DNA of 45,185 nt. Origin: Candidatus Methylomirabilota bacterium. Its GTDB lineage: Bacteria; Methylomirabilota; Methylomirabilia; Methylomirabilales; 2-02-FULL-66-22. Made by a program: the position numbers and the translations under genes. This document shows, piece by piece, positions 9,560 through 16,967 of this stretch. How positions within the stretch are numbered: the first letter of the stretch is position 1; each line of letters opens with the position of its first letter. A model generated the notes under the pieces. It saw only the letters and a program-made list of their open reading frames with translations, made no database searches and was not told the DNA's origin. The stretch lies in NCBI GenBank assembly GCA_016209735.1, contig JACQVN010000029.1:1-45185 (forward strand). Direction: 5' to 3'.

Positions 9560-10213
9560 TTGAACGATTCCGCCGATCTGGAACTTGTCCAGCGATTACA
9601 GGCTGGGGACGTCTCGGCCCTCGACGTCTTGATGCACAGACACTCCGATCGGGCCTACCGGATCGCTTTCGGTATCACCCGGAACAGTGCCGATGCGGAG
9701 GAGGTGGTTCAGGACGTCTTCCTGGCCCTCTACCAGAAGAGCGCGTCCTTCGAGGGGCGGGCGGCGCTCAGCACCTGGCTGTACCGGGTTGCCACTAACG
9801 CGGCCCTCATGAAGCGGCGGGGGCGACGACAGGAGGTCGAAGTCTCCCTGGAGGCCAGGCTACCCACCTTCCGCGAAGACGGCCACCGGGCGGGGGACAT
9901 GAGCTTCCTGACGGCGGACTGGTCGCAGAACCCCGAGGCGGATCTGCTCTCGCAGGAGACGCGATCCATCCTGACGCGGGCCATCGAGGGTCTCCCGGAT
10001 GCGTACCGGGCGGTCCTCTTGATGCGGGACGTGGAAGGGCTCTCGAACGAGGAGGTCGCCGAGGCGATGGGCGAGTCGGTGGCGGCGATCAAGTCCCGGC
10101 TGCACCGGGCGAGGATGGTCCTGCGGGAGGAGTTGACGCACCGCCTGGGGCCGCACGAGCGGAGCAGTTGGTTCCGAGAATGGGGAAAGAGGCTCGGCCT
10201 ATGGAAGCGCTGA
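9560..10213 (+). CDS. RNA polymerase ECF-type sigma-70 factor
   Basis: The product resembles RpoE-like ECF sigma factors. Region 2 is visible as HRHSDRAYRIAFGITRNSADAEEVVQDVFLALYQK and region 4 as LPDAYRAVLLMRDVEGLSNEEVAEAMG followed by AAIKSRLHRAR. It should direct RNA polymerase to a specific promoter set under an envelope or redox signal. The TTG at 9560 was chosen because a G-rich ribosome binding site precedes it and because the promoter at 9470-9499 would place transcription start only a few bases before the earlier in-frame TTG at 9509. It overlaps the zinc-finger anti-sigma gene by 13 nt. It lies 380 nt before the selenoprotein run and may control it, though no shared promoter motif was identified. 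Confidence 0.88.
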   Translation: MNDSADLELVQRLQAGDVSALDVLMHRHSDRAYRIAFGITRNSADAEEVVQDVFLALYQKSASFEGRAALSTWLYRVATNAALMKRRGRRQEVEVSLEARLPTFREDGHRAGDMSFLTADWSQNPEADLLSQETRSILTRAIEGLPDAYRAVLLMRDVEGLSNEEVAEAMGESVAAIKSRLHRARMVLREELTHRLGPHERSSWFREWGKRLGLWKR

Positions 10214-10455
10214 AGTGCAAAGACGTCATCGTGGAATTCCTGGCGGACTATCTGGATCGAACGCTCCCTCCAGAACTCACCGAAGAGGTCGAGCGGCACC
10301 TCCGTGGCTGCGCCGCCTGCATGGCGTACCTCAACACCTACCGCAGGACCCGGGATCTGGTGGGCCGCCACGCAGCCCAGGGCGGAATGCCCGACGAGAT
10401 GAAGGGCCTCCTGCGCCGGTTCATGGTGGAGCGGATGGCGAGGCAGGCGCCCTAG
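10201..10455 (+). CDS. Zinc-finger (zf-HC2) anti-sigma factor
   Basis: An 84-residue protein with the anti-sigma zinc-finger signature His-x3-Cys-x2-Cys (HLRGCAAC, residues about 35-42). It has no membrane segment, so it is a soluble ZAS-type anti-sigma factor. The ATG at 10201 lies inside the 3' end of the sigma factor gene, which is the usual coupled arrangement. Such proteins hold their cognate sigma factor inactive and often release it on thiol oxidation. A redox signal would suit the thiol/selenol-rich genes that follow, but that link is inference. Confidence 0.88.
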   Translation: MEALKCKDVIVEFLADYLDRTLPPELTEEVERHLRGCAACMAYLNTYRRTRDLVGRHAAQGGMPDEMKGLLRRFMVERMARQAP

Positions 10456-10535
10456 GCTATTCTGCAAGTTTCCGTCCTCCGCCCAAATGGCCCACCCTGA
10501 GAATACCCGAAGAATGCCCGAATCCCAATTGACCG

Positions 10536-10559
10536 AGCCTGCATCTAATGGCGCAGGCT
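10536..10559. repeat. Short inverted repeat upstream of the selenoprotein run
   Basis: AGCCTGC and GCAGGCT form a perfect 7-bp inverted repeat separated by about 10 nt, in the gap between the anti-sigma gene and the transglutaminase-like remnant. It could be a protein-binding site or a weak hairpin. There is no U-tract, so it is not an obvious terminator. Confidence 0.35.
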
Positions 10560-10593
10560 GCCTTCGGACTGGCTGATAGCAGGGAGGTGTGCC

Positions 10594-10840
10594 ATGGCTA
10601 TCGACACCGTGGAGTGTGTGCCCTCCTTCGCCGTCGCTGGATGAAACGAGCGCTTCGAGGTCCAGGACCGGTTCACGCTGCCGGAGGCAGACGCAGCCAC
10701 CCTCCGCCTCGAAGTGTGGTGTCCGATCATTTCGGATACTCCCTGCCAGCGCGTGCTCGACCTGGCGGTGGACGCACCCGTGCCCTGGACGATCGAGCGC
10801 GAACGCGAGCACGGAAACCTCATGCTTGCTGCTTCTTCCG
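10594..10840 (+). pseudogene. N-terminal remnant of a transglutaminase-like protein, with in-frame TGA
   Basis: An ATG with a strong ribosome binding site (AGGGAGGTG) begins a frame that meets TGA after 16 codons (10642-10644). Beyond the TGA the same frame reads RFEVQDRFTLPEADAATLRL, then a VWCPI-SDTPCQRVLDLAVD stretch and HGNLMLAA. This resembles the start of bacterial transglutaminase-like proteins, where a beta-rich N-terminal part (typically VWIPLPQSD ... EYGNRML) precedes the catalytic core. Resemblance fades near 10840, and the frame then runs out of phase into the next gene, so the catalytic domain is missing. The TGA is followed by only a 4-bp hairpin (10659-10669), much weaker than those of the four selenoprotein genes. 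A decayed gene is the simplest reading. Confidence 0.45.
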
Positions 10841-10957
10841 GGGAAGAATCCGCGAATCGCCTCACCCCTTCCCCGCATCATACGCTACTAGATCGATCCG
10901 GGCTCCTCCGGACTCCCAAATCTCCCCTAACTAGTCGATTCGAGAAGGAGGGAGACG

Positions 10958-11452
10958 ATGGCGAGAGCGGGCAATGTCATCCTGGACAGCGGAGATCCCT
11001 TTCCGGTTGTGCGCCTGGACACCGTGGCGCACGGGACACTGACCTTGCCGGAGGCCTTCCGTGGCGGCTGGGGGGTGTTCCTGGTCTACCGGGCCCACTG
11101 GTGACCGTACTGCATGCAGCAGTTGGCTGCATTCGAGCACGCGCGGGATCGCTTCCGCGACGAGGGGATTATCGTCGTGGCAGCCTCCACCGACCCCCGG
11201 GAGCGGGCTGCCGAGACGGTGGAGAAGCACGGGCTGACGCTGCCGGTGGGATACGGCCTGCCGGTCATCGAGACCGCGCGGAAGCTAGGGGCGTTCTACG
11301 AGGAGCGCCGCGGGATCCTCCAGGCGACGGGCTTCGTGATCAGGCCGGATCAGCGGATCGCGGTCGCCCAGTACAGCTCCGGCCCCATCGGCCGGCTGGT
11401 GTGGCAGGACGTCCTGGGTCTGGTCCAGTATACGAAAAAACAGGCGGGGTAA
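10958..11452 (+). CDS. Peroxiredoxin-like (AhpC/TSA-type) selenoprotein
   Basis: From the ATG at 10958 (AAGGAGGGAG just upstream) the frame reads 48 codons to an in-frame TGA (11102-11104), then continues with clear protein sequence to 11452. Read with selenocysteine, residue 49 falls in RAHW-U-PYC, exactly where the peroxiredoxin-like family has a Cys-x-x-Cys motif after a FYRGxW-type strand. The downstream part (FRDEGIIVVAASTDP, ATGFVIRPD) is typical thioredoxin-fold peroxiredoxin. The total is 164 residues including Sec. A putative bSECIS hairpin follows at 11114-11132. The product probably reduces peroxides or acts as a thiol oxidoreductase in the cytoplasm. It is the first intact gene of the selenoprotein/arsenosugar run; the DUF3179 gene follows after 40 nt. 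Confidence 0.85.
11114..11132 (+). promoter_or_regulatory. Putative bacterial SECIS of the peroxiredoxin-like gene
   Basis: ATGCAGC (11114-11120) pairs perfectly with GCTGCAT (11126-11132) around the 5-nt loop AGTTG. The loop begins 16 nt after the TGA at 11102-11104, inside the spacing expected for bacterial SECIS elements, and contains GU. It lies inside the reading frame, as bacterial SECIS elements do. Confidence 0.7.
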
Positions 11453-11492
11453 ATGAGCGAGTGTGCGCTCTCTTCCCCGGTGGGGGGACTCC

Positions 11493-12584
11493 ATGGCGCA
11501 GATAGTGTGGAGGAGCCTGCTGACGCTGGTCCTGGCGAGCGCGGCTCCGGGGGCAGCGACGCGATCGGCCGCGGCCGGCGAATTGATCCAGGGCTCTCCC
11601 ATCCTCACGGTGCTGCCGCAGGACGCCATCCCGGCCATCGATGCGCCGACGTTCGTATCGGCGACGGAGGCCGACCCGTTCCTGCGGCCGGACGAGCTTG
11701 TGCTCAGTCTGCCAGACGGTGGCACTGCCCGGGCATACTCCGCCTGGCAACTCAACCACCATGAGATCGTGAACGACACGGTGGAAGGTCGCCCCGTGGT
11801 CGTCACGTGGTGACCGCTCTGCTACACGGGCATCGTGTATGCCCGACCCACGGCGGACGGGAAGGTCTTGAGTTTCGGCGTCAGCGGCAAGCTCTGGAAG
11901 GACGGGCTGGTCATGTATGACCGGGAGACGCATAGCCTGTGGAGCCACGTGACCGGCAAAGCCATCGCCGGGAAGCTTGCCGGAATGCAGCTTCGCTTCC
12001 TTCCCTCGCTCCAGATGACGTGGACCGAGTGGAAGCAGTTGTACCCCGGGGGCCGCGTCCTGTCCAAACGCGCCTCCCTGGGTGGCGATGGGAGCCGGAA
12101 CGTCTACGAAAGCTACTTCGCCAACCCGGCCCAGCTCGGCATCTTCGGGACGAAGAATCCGGACGAGGCGCTGCCCGGCAAGGAGTTCGTTGTCGGCGTC
12201 TCCGTGGAGACGACGGCCATCGCCTACCCATTCCGGCACTTGAGTCGCCAGCCCCTGGTCAACGACGTCGTGGCCGGTCAGCCGATCGTGGTGACCTTTT
12301 CATCCGCGGGGGCCACCGGTGCCGTGTTCTCTCGGACCGTGGGGAGACGACCGCTCACCTTCTCCAACCTGCGGCGCGAGCGGGGCGAACTCCTCATGGA
12401 CGACCGAGACAGCCGGACCACGTGGCGGGCGCTGAGCGGGCACGCGGTCCGGGGACCGCTCGTGCCGACAGGCCTCGTCCAGCTCCCCTCCACCCTGGCC
12501 TTCTGGTTTGCCTGGAAGGGTTTCTATCCCGAAACGCATCTCTGGAGGCCGAGTGGGCCTGCGCCGGGGCCATCACGGCCCTGA
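11493..12584 (+). CDS. DUF3179-family protein, probable selenoprotein
   Basis: The ATG at 11493 opens a frame with a signal-peptide-like N-terminus (residues about 1-28), so the protein is probably exported. An in-frame TGA at 11811-11813 (codon 107) gives VVTW-U-PLCYTGIVYARP. In DUF3179 proteins this position is the first Cys of a conserved CPLC motif (VTWCPLC-type). The frame then continues for 256 codons with family-like sequence (FGVSGKLWKDGLVMYDRETHSLWSH, then AYPFRHLSRQPLVND). A 7-bp hairpin with loop CGTGT follows at 11827-11845. The total is 363 residues including Sec. The function of DUF3179 is not established; the conserved CPLC motif suggests metal binding or redox chemistry. A plain nonsense mutation is unlikely because the frame is intact on both sides and the replaced residue is the motif cysteine. 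Confidence 0.85.
11827..11845 (+). promoter_or_regulatory. Putative bacterial SECIS of the DUF3179 gene
   Basis: CGGGCAT (11827-11833) pairs perfectly with ATGCCCG (11839-11845) around loop CGTGT. The loop starts 20 nt after the TGA at 11811-11813 and contains GU. Geometry matches the peroxiredoxin-like gene's hairpin. Confidence 0.72.
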
Positions 12585-12716
12585 CATCCGGGCGAGGGGA
12601 TGGAACGAACGAATCGCCTGCGGGTCTCGGCGCATCTAAGCAGGCACGGAAATGGCCCGGCCTGCGTGACGGGCGGGGCGGCCCCTGATTTCACCGGAAC
12701 CGCCGAGGAGAAGCAC

Positions 12717-14111
12717 ATGGACTGGATGTGGGGGATCCTGCTCCTGTACGGCATCGCCATGCTCTTGGTGGCGCCCCAGGCCAGGGACGCCGGGGGATTC
12801 TACTGGGGCCGCGACCGGTCGGGGCGCGAGGCCGGCACGTGGCTCCTCACCACCAGCATCGTCATGACGTGGATCTTCGCCAAGTCGGTCACGAACGCCG
12901 CGAACCTCGGCGCCGCGTTTGGTCTGGTGGGCGGCCTGGCCTATGCCGCCTACTACCTGTCGATTCCCGTGGCCGGCCTCACCATCGCGGCCATTCGGAC
13001 GCGGCACGGCGTCCGGAGTCTGGCCGAGTTCCTGGCGACCACGTACGGCCGGGGCGCCACGCTGGCCTTTCTCCTCGTGGTGTTCATCCGCCTCTACAAC
13101 GAGATCTGGAGCAACACGGCCGTGGTCGCCTCCTATGTCGGCGAGAAGGGCTCGATCTCCTACTACGTCGGCGCCTTCGTCTTCACGGCCTTCACCGTGC
13201 TCTACTGCCTGAAGGGGGGGCTGCGCAGCTCGCTGGTTACGGACGCCATCCAGTTCCTGCTCTTCGGTTTCTTCCTGTTCCTCGTCTTGGGCTTCGTCGT
13301 CCCCCGGACCGGAGTGCGCCCGCTGCTCGCCGCGGGCGAATTCACGATGCGGGGCGGAGTGGATCTCCTGCTGGTGGCCCTCTTGCAGTGCCTGAGCTAT
13401 CCGTTCCACGACCCGGTCCTCACCGATCGGGGATTCGTCACGAACCGGACGGTCATGGTGCGGGCGTTTCTCCTGGCGGGGGCCGTGGGGGTCGGGTTTA
13501 TCCTGCTGTTCAGCGCGACCGGCATCTACGCCCACCTCAAGCACCTCCCCGTGGCGGACGATGCGCCGCGCGCGGTGGCCTCGGCCTTCGGGATGGCGTG
13601 CCTCGTCACCATGAACGTCATCATGCTCTCCTCGGCGGGCTCGACCCTGGATTCGGCGCTGACCTCGTTCTCCAAGTGGGGCGCGCTCGATCTGCCGGCG
13701 GCCTTCGGGCGGGCGGGCGGTCACGTTCCCCTCAGCAAGGTCGTCATGATCGCCATGGCGATCCTGGGGAACCTCCCGCTCTTCGCCGGACCGTCGATCC
13801 TGAAAGCCACAACCATCTCGGGCACCATGGTCATGGGGTTGGCACCCATCTTCCTGCTGCATTTCCTGAAGGATGTCCCCCGCGCCTCATTCCATTTTGC
13901 ATTCTGGCCGGGCATTCTGATTGGAACGTATGCCGCCTTCTGGCCGATCCCGGCGCTCTTCGTCATCGGTGACGGGAAGTACGCCGGCCTCTTGGGGGCA
14001 AACCTGTACGGCCTCTTGATCTGCACGGTGCTTTTCCTCCTGCCGGTGGCGGTGCGGGGGTTGGTAGGGCAGGAACAGCGCCCGGTTCCGGTGTCGGAGG
14101 TCGGAAAGTGA
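12717..14111 (+). CDS. Sodium:solute symporter family (SSS) transporter
   Basis: A 464-residue polytopic membrane protein with about 12-13 hydrophobic segments, resembling sodium:solute symporters of the LeuT-fold. Recognisable parts are TSIVMTWIFAKSVTNAANLG near the N-terminus and MLSSAGSTLDSALTSFSKW in the second half. The ATG at 12717 follows GAGGAGAAGC. Upstream in-frame codons from 12600 look non-coding. The substrate cannot be read from sequence. It lies 132 nt after the DUF3179 gene, and its stop overlaps the GTG start of the radical SAM gene (14108-14111), so it belongs to the run. Import of an arsenical, osmolyte or organic acid precursor would be speculation. Confidence 0.88.
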   Translation: MDWMWGILLLYGIAMLLVAPQARDAGGFYWGRDRSGREAGTWLLTTSIVMTWIFAKSVTNAANLGAAFGLVGGLAYAAYYLSIPVAGLTIAAIRTRHGVRSLAEFLATTYGRGATLAFLLVVFIRLYNEIWSNTAVVASYVGEKGSISYYVGAFVFTAFTVLYCLKGGLRSSLVTDAIQFLLFGFFLFLVLGFVVPRTGVRPLLAAGEFTMRGGVDLLLVALLQCLSYPFHDPVLTDRGFVTNRTVMVRAFLLAGAVGVGFILLFSATGIYAHLKHLPVADDAPRAVASAFGMACLVTMNVIMLSSAGSTLDSALTSFSKWGALDLPAAFGRAGGHVPLSKVVMIAMAILGNLPLFAGPSILKATTISGTMVMGLAPIFLLHFLKDVPRASFHFAFWPGILIGTYAAFWPIPALFVIGDGKYAGLLGANLYGLLICTVLFLLPVAVRGLVGQEQRPVPVSEVGK

Positions 14112-14965
14112 CCACGCCGGCTGCCCCGTTCGCGCAACTCTCTGCCTTGTGGATCCAGGTCACCGGGACCTGGTGCAATCTCAAGTGTACTCACTGCTTC
14201 AACGCCAGCGGGCCGACGGATCCCTGGCTGAAGAGCCTGGACACCGGGACGGTCCTCCACTCCCTGGAAGAGGCCGAGTCGCTGGGGGTGAAGGAGATTT
14301 ACTTCACGGGAGGCGAGCCGTTTCTCCACAAAGACATACTCCCCCTGGTGGAGGCCGCGCTGCGGGTGGCCCCCACCACCGTCCTCACCAACGGCACCCG
14401 CATCACGGATCGGGTGGCCGATGCCCTGGCGGCCCTGGCGGCCGCTTCTCCGTACTCCCTGGAGGTTCGGATCAGCGTGGACGACGTGGACCGGGAGCGG
14501 AACGACCGTGTCCGGGGCCGGGGGGCCTTCGACAAGGCAGTGCGTGCCCTGAAGCTCCTTTCCGGCCGGGGCCTGCTTCCCATCCTGACCGCTACCGAGA
14601 TCCTGCAGGCGGAGTTGTCGGAGGGGACCGGCATGTATGACCGGTTCCGGGACTTCCTGCTCTCCATCGGAATTGCCAAGCCGCGCGTCAAGATCATCCC
14701 GGTGTTCCGGATGGGGCGGCTCGGCGAGAGCGGGGAGGATCTCTTGACCGAGGAGATGCTGCGGGGGTTCGACTTTTCGCTGCTCCAGTGCACGGAGACG
14801 CGGGTCGTGGCCGACGGCGGTGTCTACGCCTGTCCGATCCTGGCCGGCCTCAAGGAGGCGCGTCTGTCGGAGGGCAGCCTCGAAGCATCCTTCCGCCCCT
14901 GTCAACTCTACCATCGCTCCTGCGTCACCTGCTACCAGACCGGCATGACATGCAGGAATGCGTGA
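14108..14965 (+). CDS. Radical SAM enzyme
   Basis: A 285-residue radical SAM protein. The cluster motif Cys-x3-Cys-x2-Cys is visible as CNLKCTHC near residue 22, followed by the GGEP motif (YFTGGEPFLHKD). The C-terminal third contains several cysteines (LQCTE, YACPIL, SCVTCYQTGMTCRNA) in a SPASM-like arrangement that could hold an auxiliary Fe-S cluster. The start is the GTG at 14108, overlapping the symporter stop. The stop TGA (14963-14965) is in frame with the metallophosphatase gene that begins 11 codons later. Its only nearby hairpin is weak (4-5 bp), so I treat it as a true stop. Substrate unknown; its place among arsenosugar genes suggests a second radical step or modification of a cluster product. 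Confidence 0.9.
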   Translation: MTTPAAPFAQLSALWIQVTGTWCNLKCTHCFNASGPTDPWLKSLDTGTVLHSLEEAESLGVKEIYFTGGEPFLHKDILPLVEAALRVAPTTVLTNGTRITDRVADALAALAAASPYSLEVRISVDDVDRERNDRVRGRGAFDKAVRALKLLSGRGLLPILTATEILQAELSEGTGMYDRFRDFLLSIGIAKPRVKIIPVFRMGRLGESGEDLLTEEMLRGFDFSLLQCTETRVVADGGVYACPILAGLKEARLSEGSLEASFRPCQLYHRSCVTCYQTGMTCRNA

Positions 14966-14998
14966 ACAGGTCACGCTGCACGAGACTGGAGTCTGTGG

Positions 14999-15796
14999 AT
15001 GGACGACAGCGGGGAATACCGTCGCATTGCGGTCTTCGGCGGGGTGTACAGCAACTACTTGGCGCTCGAGGCCACCCTGGCGGATGCCGGAGGGCGCGGC
15101 GCCGAGGCGGTGTTCTGCCTGGGGGATATGGGCGCCTTCGGCCCTCATCCGGACCGGGTATTCCCCTTGCTCAAGGCCGGCAAGGTCCTCGCCATCCAGG
15201 GCAATTACGATGAATCCCTGGCCATGGGCAAGGAGGACTGCGGGTGCGGTTACACGGATCCCCGCGACAACCACTTCGCCCGGCTCAGCTATGCGTACAC
15301 CGTTCGGAACACCGCCCCGGAGAACACGGCCTGGCTGGGAAGGCTTCCAAGGCAGCGCCGGATGCGCCTCGGCCGCTACCGGACCCTCCTGTGCCACGGC
15401 TCGCCGCGGCGGATCAACGAGTTCTTGTGGGAGTCCGCCACGCCGAACGGCCTGATCGAGAAGTTCCTGCGGGAGTACCGCGCGGACGCGATCCTCTGCA
15501 CCCATACCGGGATCAAGTGGCATCGGATCCTTGCCGACGACCACCATCTGGTCAACATCGGGGCCATCGGCCGGCCCGAGAACGACGGCACGACCGTGGT
15601 CTGGTACGCGCTCCTCACGGCGGAAGACGATCTCCGGGTAGAGTTTATCCCCGTCGCCTACGATCACGAAGCCCTGGCTTGCGAAATGGAGCATGAGGGG
15701 TTACCGTATGAATTCGCGGAGACGATCCGTACCGGCTGGTGGACGACCTGTCTGGAGATCCTCCCCGCCAAGGAACGGGCGCGGGGAAAGTATTGA
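14999..15796 (+). CDS. Metallophosphatase (calcineurin-like) family protein
   Basis: A 265-residue calcineurin-like phosphoesterase. Metal-binding motifs are visible as CLGDMGAFGP (GD motif, residues about 40-49), IQGNYDE (GN motif), LLCHGSP (GH motif) and LCTHTGIKW; the first conserved Asp of the usual DxHG is replaced in VFGGVYSN. That change means activity should not be taken for granted. The ATG at 14999 has GGAG 9-10 nt upstream. It sits between the radical SAM gene and the GrdB-like gene with short gaps. In an arsenosugar pathway a phosphatase could release a free sugar from a phosphorylated intermediate, which is inference. Confidence 0.85.
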   Translation: MDDSGEYRRIAVFGGVYSNYLALEATLADAGGRGAEAVFCLGDMGAFGPHPDRVFPLLKAGKVLAIQGNYDESLAMGKEDCGCGYTDPRDNHFARLSYAYTVRNTAPENTAWLGRLPRQRRMRLGRYRTLLCHGSPRRINEFLWESATPNGLIEKFLREYRADAILCTHTGIKWHRILADDHHLVNIGAIGRPENDGTTVVWYALLTAEDDLRVEFIPVAYDHEALACEMEHEGLPYEFAETIRTGWWTTCLEILPAKERARGKY

Positions 15797-15813
15797 GACC
15801 CCGTGCCGGGAGA

Positions 15814-16650
15814 ATGGAAGCGGTGAAGAATGCCCTGCTGGTGCAGCTCTTCAAGCGGCTTCCGTGGCTACGAACCGCCTGGGCTCGCCGCCACCGGTTC
15901 GTGGAGGCGGACGGGATCCCCTGGACCCCCCTGGGCAAGCCCGTGGCGGAGTCGGTCGTCGCCCTCCTCACCACCGCGGGGGTCCACCTGAAGAGCCAGC
16001 CCCCTTTCGACATGGAAGATCCCGACGGCGATCCGAGCTTCCGGGTGATCCCCGTGGAGGCGCCTCGGGCGGAATGGACCGTCACCCACAAGTACTACGA
16101 TCACTCGGCGGCAGATCGGGACATCAACGTCGTCCTCCCGGTGGATCGGTTGTGGGAACTCTGCCGAGAGGGGCTGGTGGGTGGCCTGGCGCCGCGCGCC
16201 TACGGGCTCATGGGTCACATCGACGGGAGGCACCTGCCGACGCTCATGGAGCGGACGGCCCCTGAAGTCGCGCGACGCCTGCAGGCAGACGGAGCGGAGG
16301 CGGTGGTCCTGACGCCGGCCTGAGGGCTGTGCCATCAAGCCGTGGGCTTGACCCAGCGAGCCATAGAGGCGGCGGGGATTCCCACCGTCGGCATCAGTCT
16401 CCTGCGGGAGGTCGCGGAAAAGGTCCGGCCGCCGCGCACCGTCTTCCTGCGATACCCCTTCGGGCATCCGCTGGGAGAGGCCTGCAACACGGCTCAACAA
16501 CGGACGATCTTGCTGGACGCCCTGCGGGCGCTCGAAACCATCACGGCCCCCGGGACGATCCTGGAGCCGGGGTACCGGTGGCGTCGACAGCGTTTTGGCG
16601 GGGCGACCGGCACCCGACGGGAGGGAACCACGCATGTCCCACTACTATGA
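15814..16650 (+). CDS. GrdB-like selenoprotein (glycine/sarcosine/betaine/D-proline reductase selenoprotein B family)
   Basis: From the ATG at 15814 (GGGAG upstream) the frame runs to TGA at 16321-16323 (codon 170) and then continues to 16650. Read with Sec the motif is VVLTPA-U-GLCHQAVGLTQRAIEAAGIPTV, which matches the Sec/Cys-x-x-Cys region of the selenoprotein B family. The later part (RTVFLRYPFGHPLGEACN) also fits the family. The product of 278 residues is shorter than clostridial GrdB (about 430) but normal for the small GrdB-like proteins seen outside Clostridia, whose substrate is unknown. A perfect 7-bp hairpin with a GTG loop follows the TGA. The 3' end overlaps the next gene by 17 nt. 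The U-x-x-C motif suggests reductive cleavage or thiol/selenol redox chemistry. Confidence 0.87.
16335..16351 (+). promoter_or_regulatory. Putative bacterial SECIS of the GrdB-like gene
   Basis: TCAAGCC (16335-16341) pairs perfectly with GGCTTGA (16345-16351) around the 3-nt loop GTG, which starts 18 nt after the TGA at 16321-16323. Confidence 0.7.
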
Positions 16651-16966
16651 CCCTGCCCACCTGGCGAAGTTCGGGACCATCGCCGAAGGGAGCCACACGC
16701 TGGCGGACAAGTTCTTCGACTGGTACGGGGCCGTCTTCAGCGAGGGGGCCCTCAGCGAACGCGAGAAGGCCCTCATCGCCCTGGCGGTGGCCCACGCCGT
16801 GCAGTGCCCGTATTGTATCGACGCCTACTCGAAGACGTGTCTGGAGAAGGGGGCCGATCTGGAGCAGATGACCGAGGCGGTGCACGTGGCGGCGGCGATT
16901 CGCGGCGGGGCCAGCCTGGTGCATGGCGTGCAGATGCTGGAGCACGTGAAGCAGACGGGGATGTGA
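16634..16966 (+). CDS. Arsenosugar-cluster carboxymuconolactone-decarboxylase/AhpD-like protein
   Basis: A 110-residue protein of the AhpD-like fold. The redox motif is Cys-x-x-Cys in CPYCIDAYSK (residues about 56-65), and RGGASLVHG closes the conserved part. A close family is routinely found beside arsS and is named as an arsenosugar-associated peroxidase-like protein. The ATG at 16634 follows GGGAGGG and lies inside the end of the GrdB-like frame. It ends 1 nt before the arsS start, so the two are probably made together. The likely role is peroxide or thiol-disulfide chemistry supporting ArsS; the exact reaction is not established to my knowledge. Confidence 0.9.
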   Translation: MSHYYDPAHLAKFGTIAEGSHTLADKFFDWYGAVFSEGALSEREKALIALAVAHAVQCPYCIDAYSKTCLEKGADLEQMTEAVHVAAAIRGGASLVHGVQMLEHVKQTGM

Positions 16967-16967
16967 G

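Noticed and set aside
10714-11505. 263-codon frame overlapping the peroxiredoxin-like gene
   Set aside because: Only its first 40 or so codons belong to the transglutaminase-like remnant; the rest is out of phase with the peroxiredoxin-like gene and lacks protein character.
14963-14965. Selenocysteine at the end of the radical SAM protein
   Set aside because: The nearest hairpin has only 4-5 bp with no GU in the loop, and a good ribosome binding site precedes the next gene, so a plain stop is simpler. Kept only as a low-interest finding.
13721-15694. Long minus-strand frame (657 codons) opposite the symporter, radical SAM and metallophosphatase genes
   Set aside because: It is antisense to three well-recognised genes, has no family sequence and is the expected by-product of high GC content.
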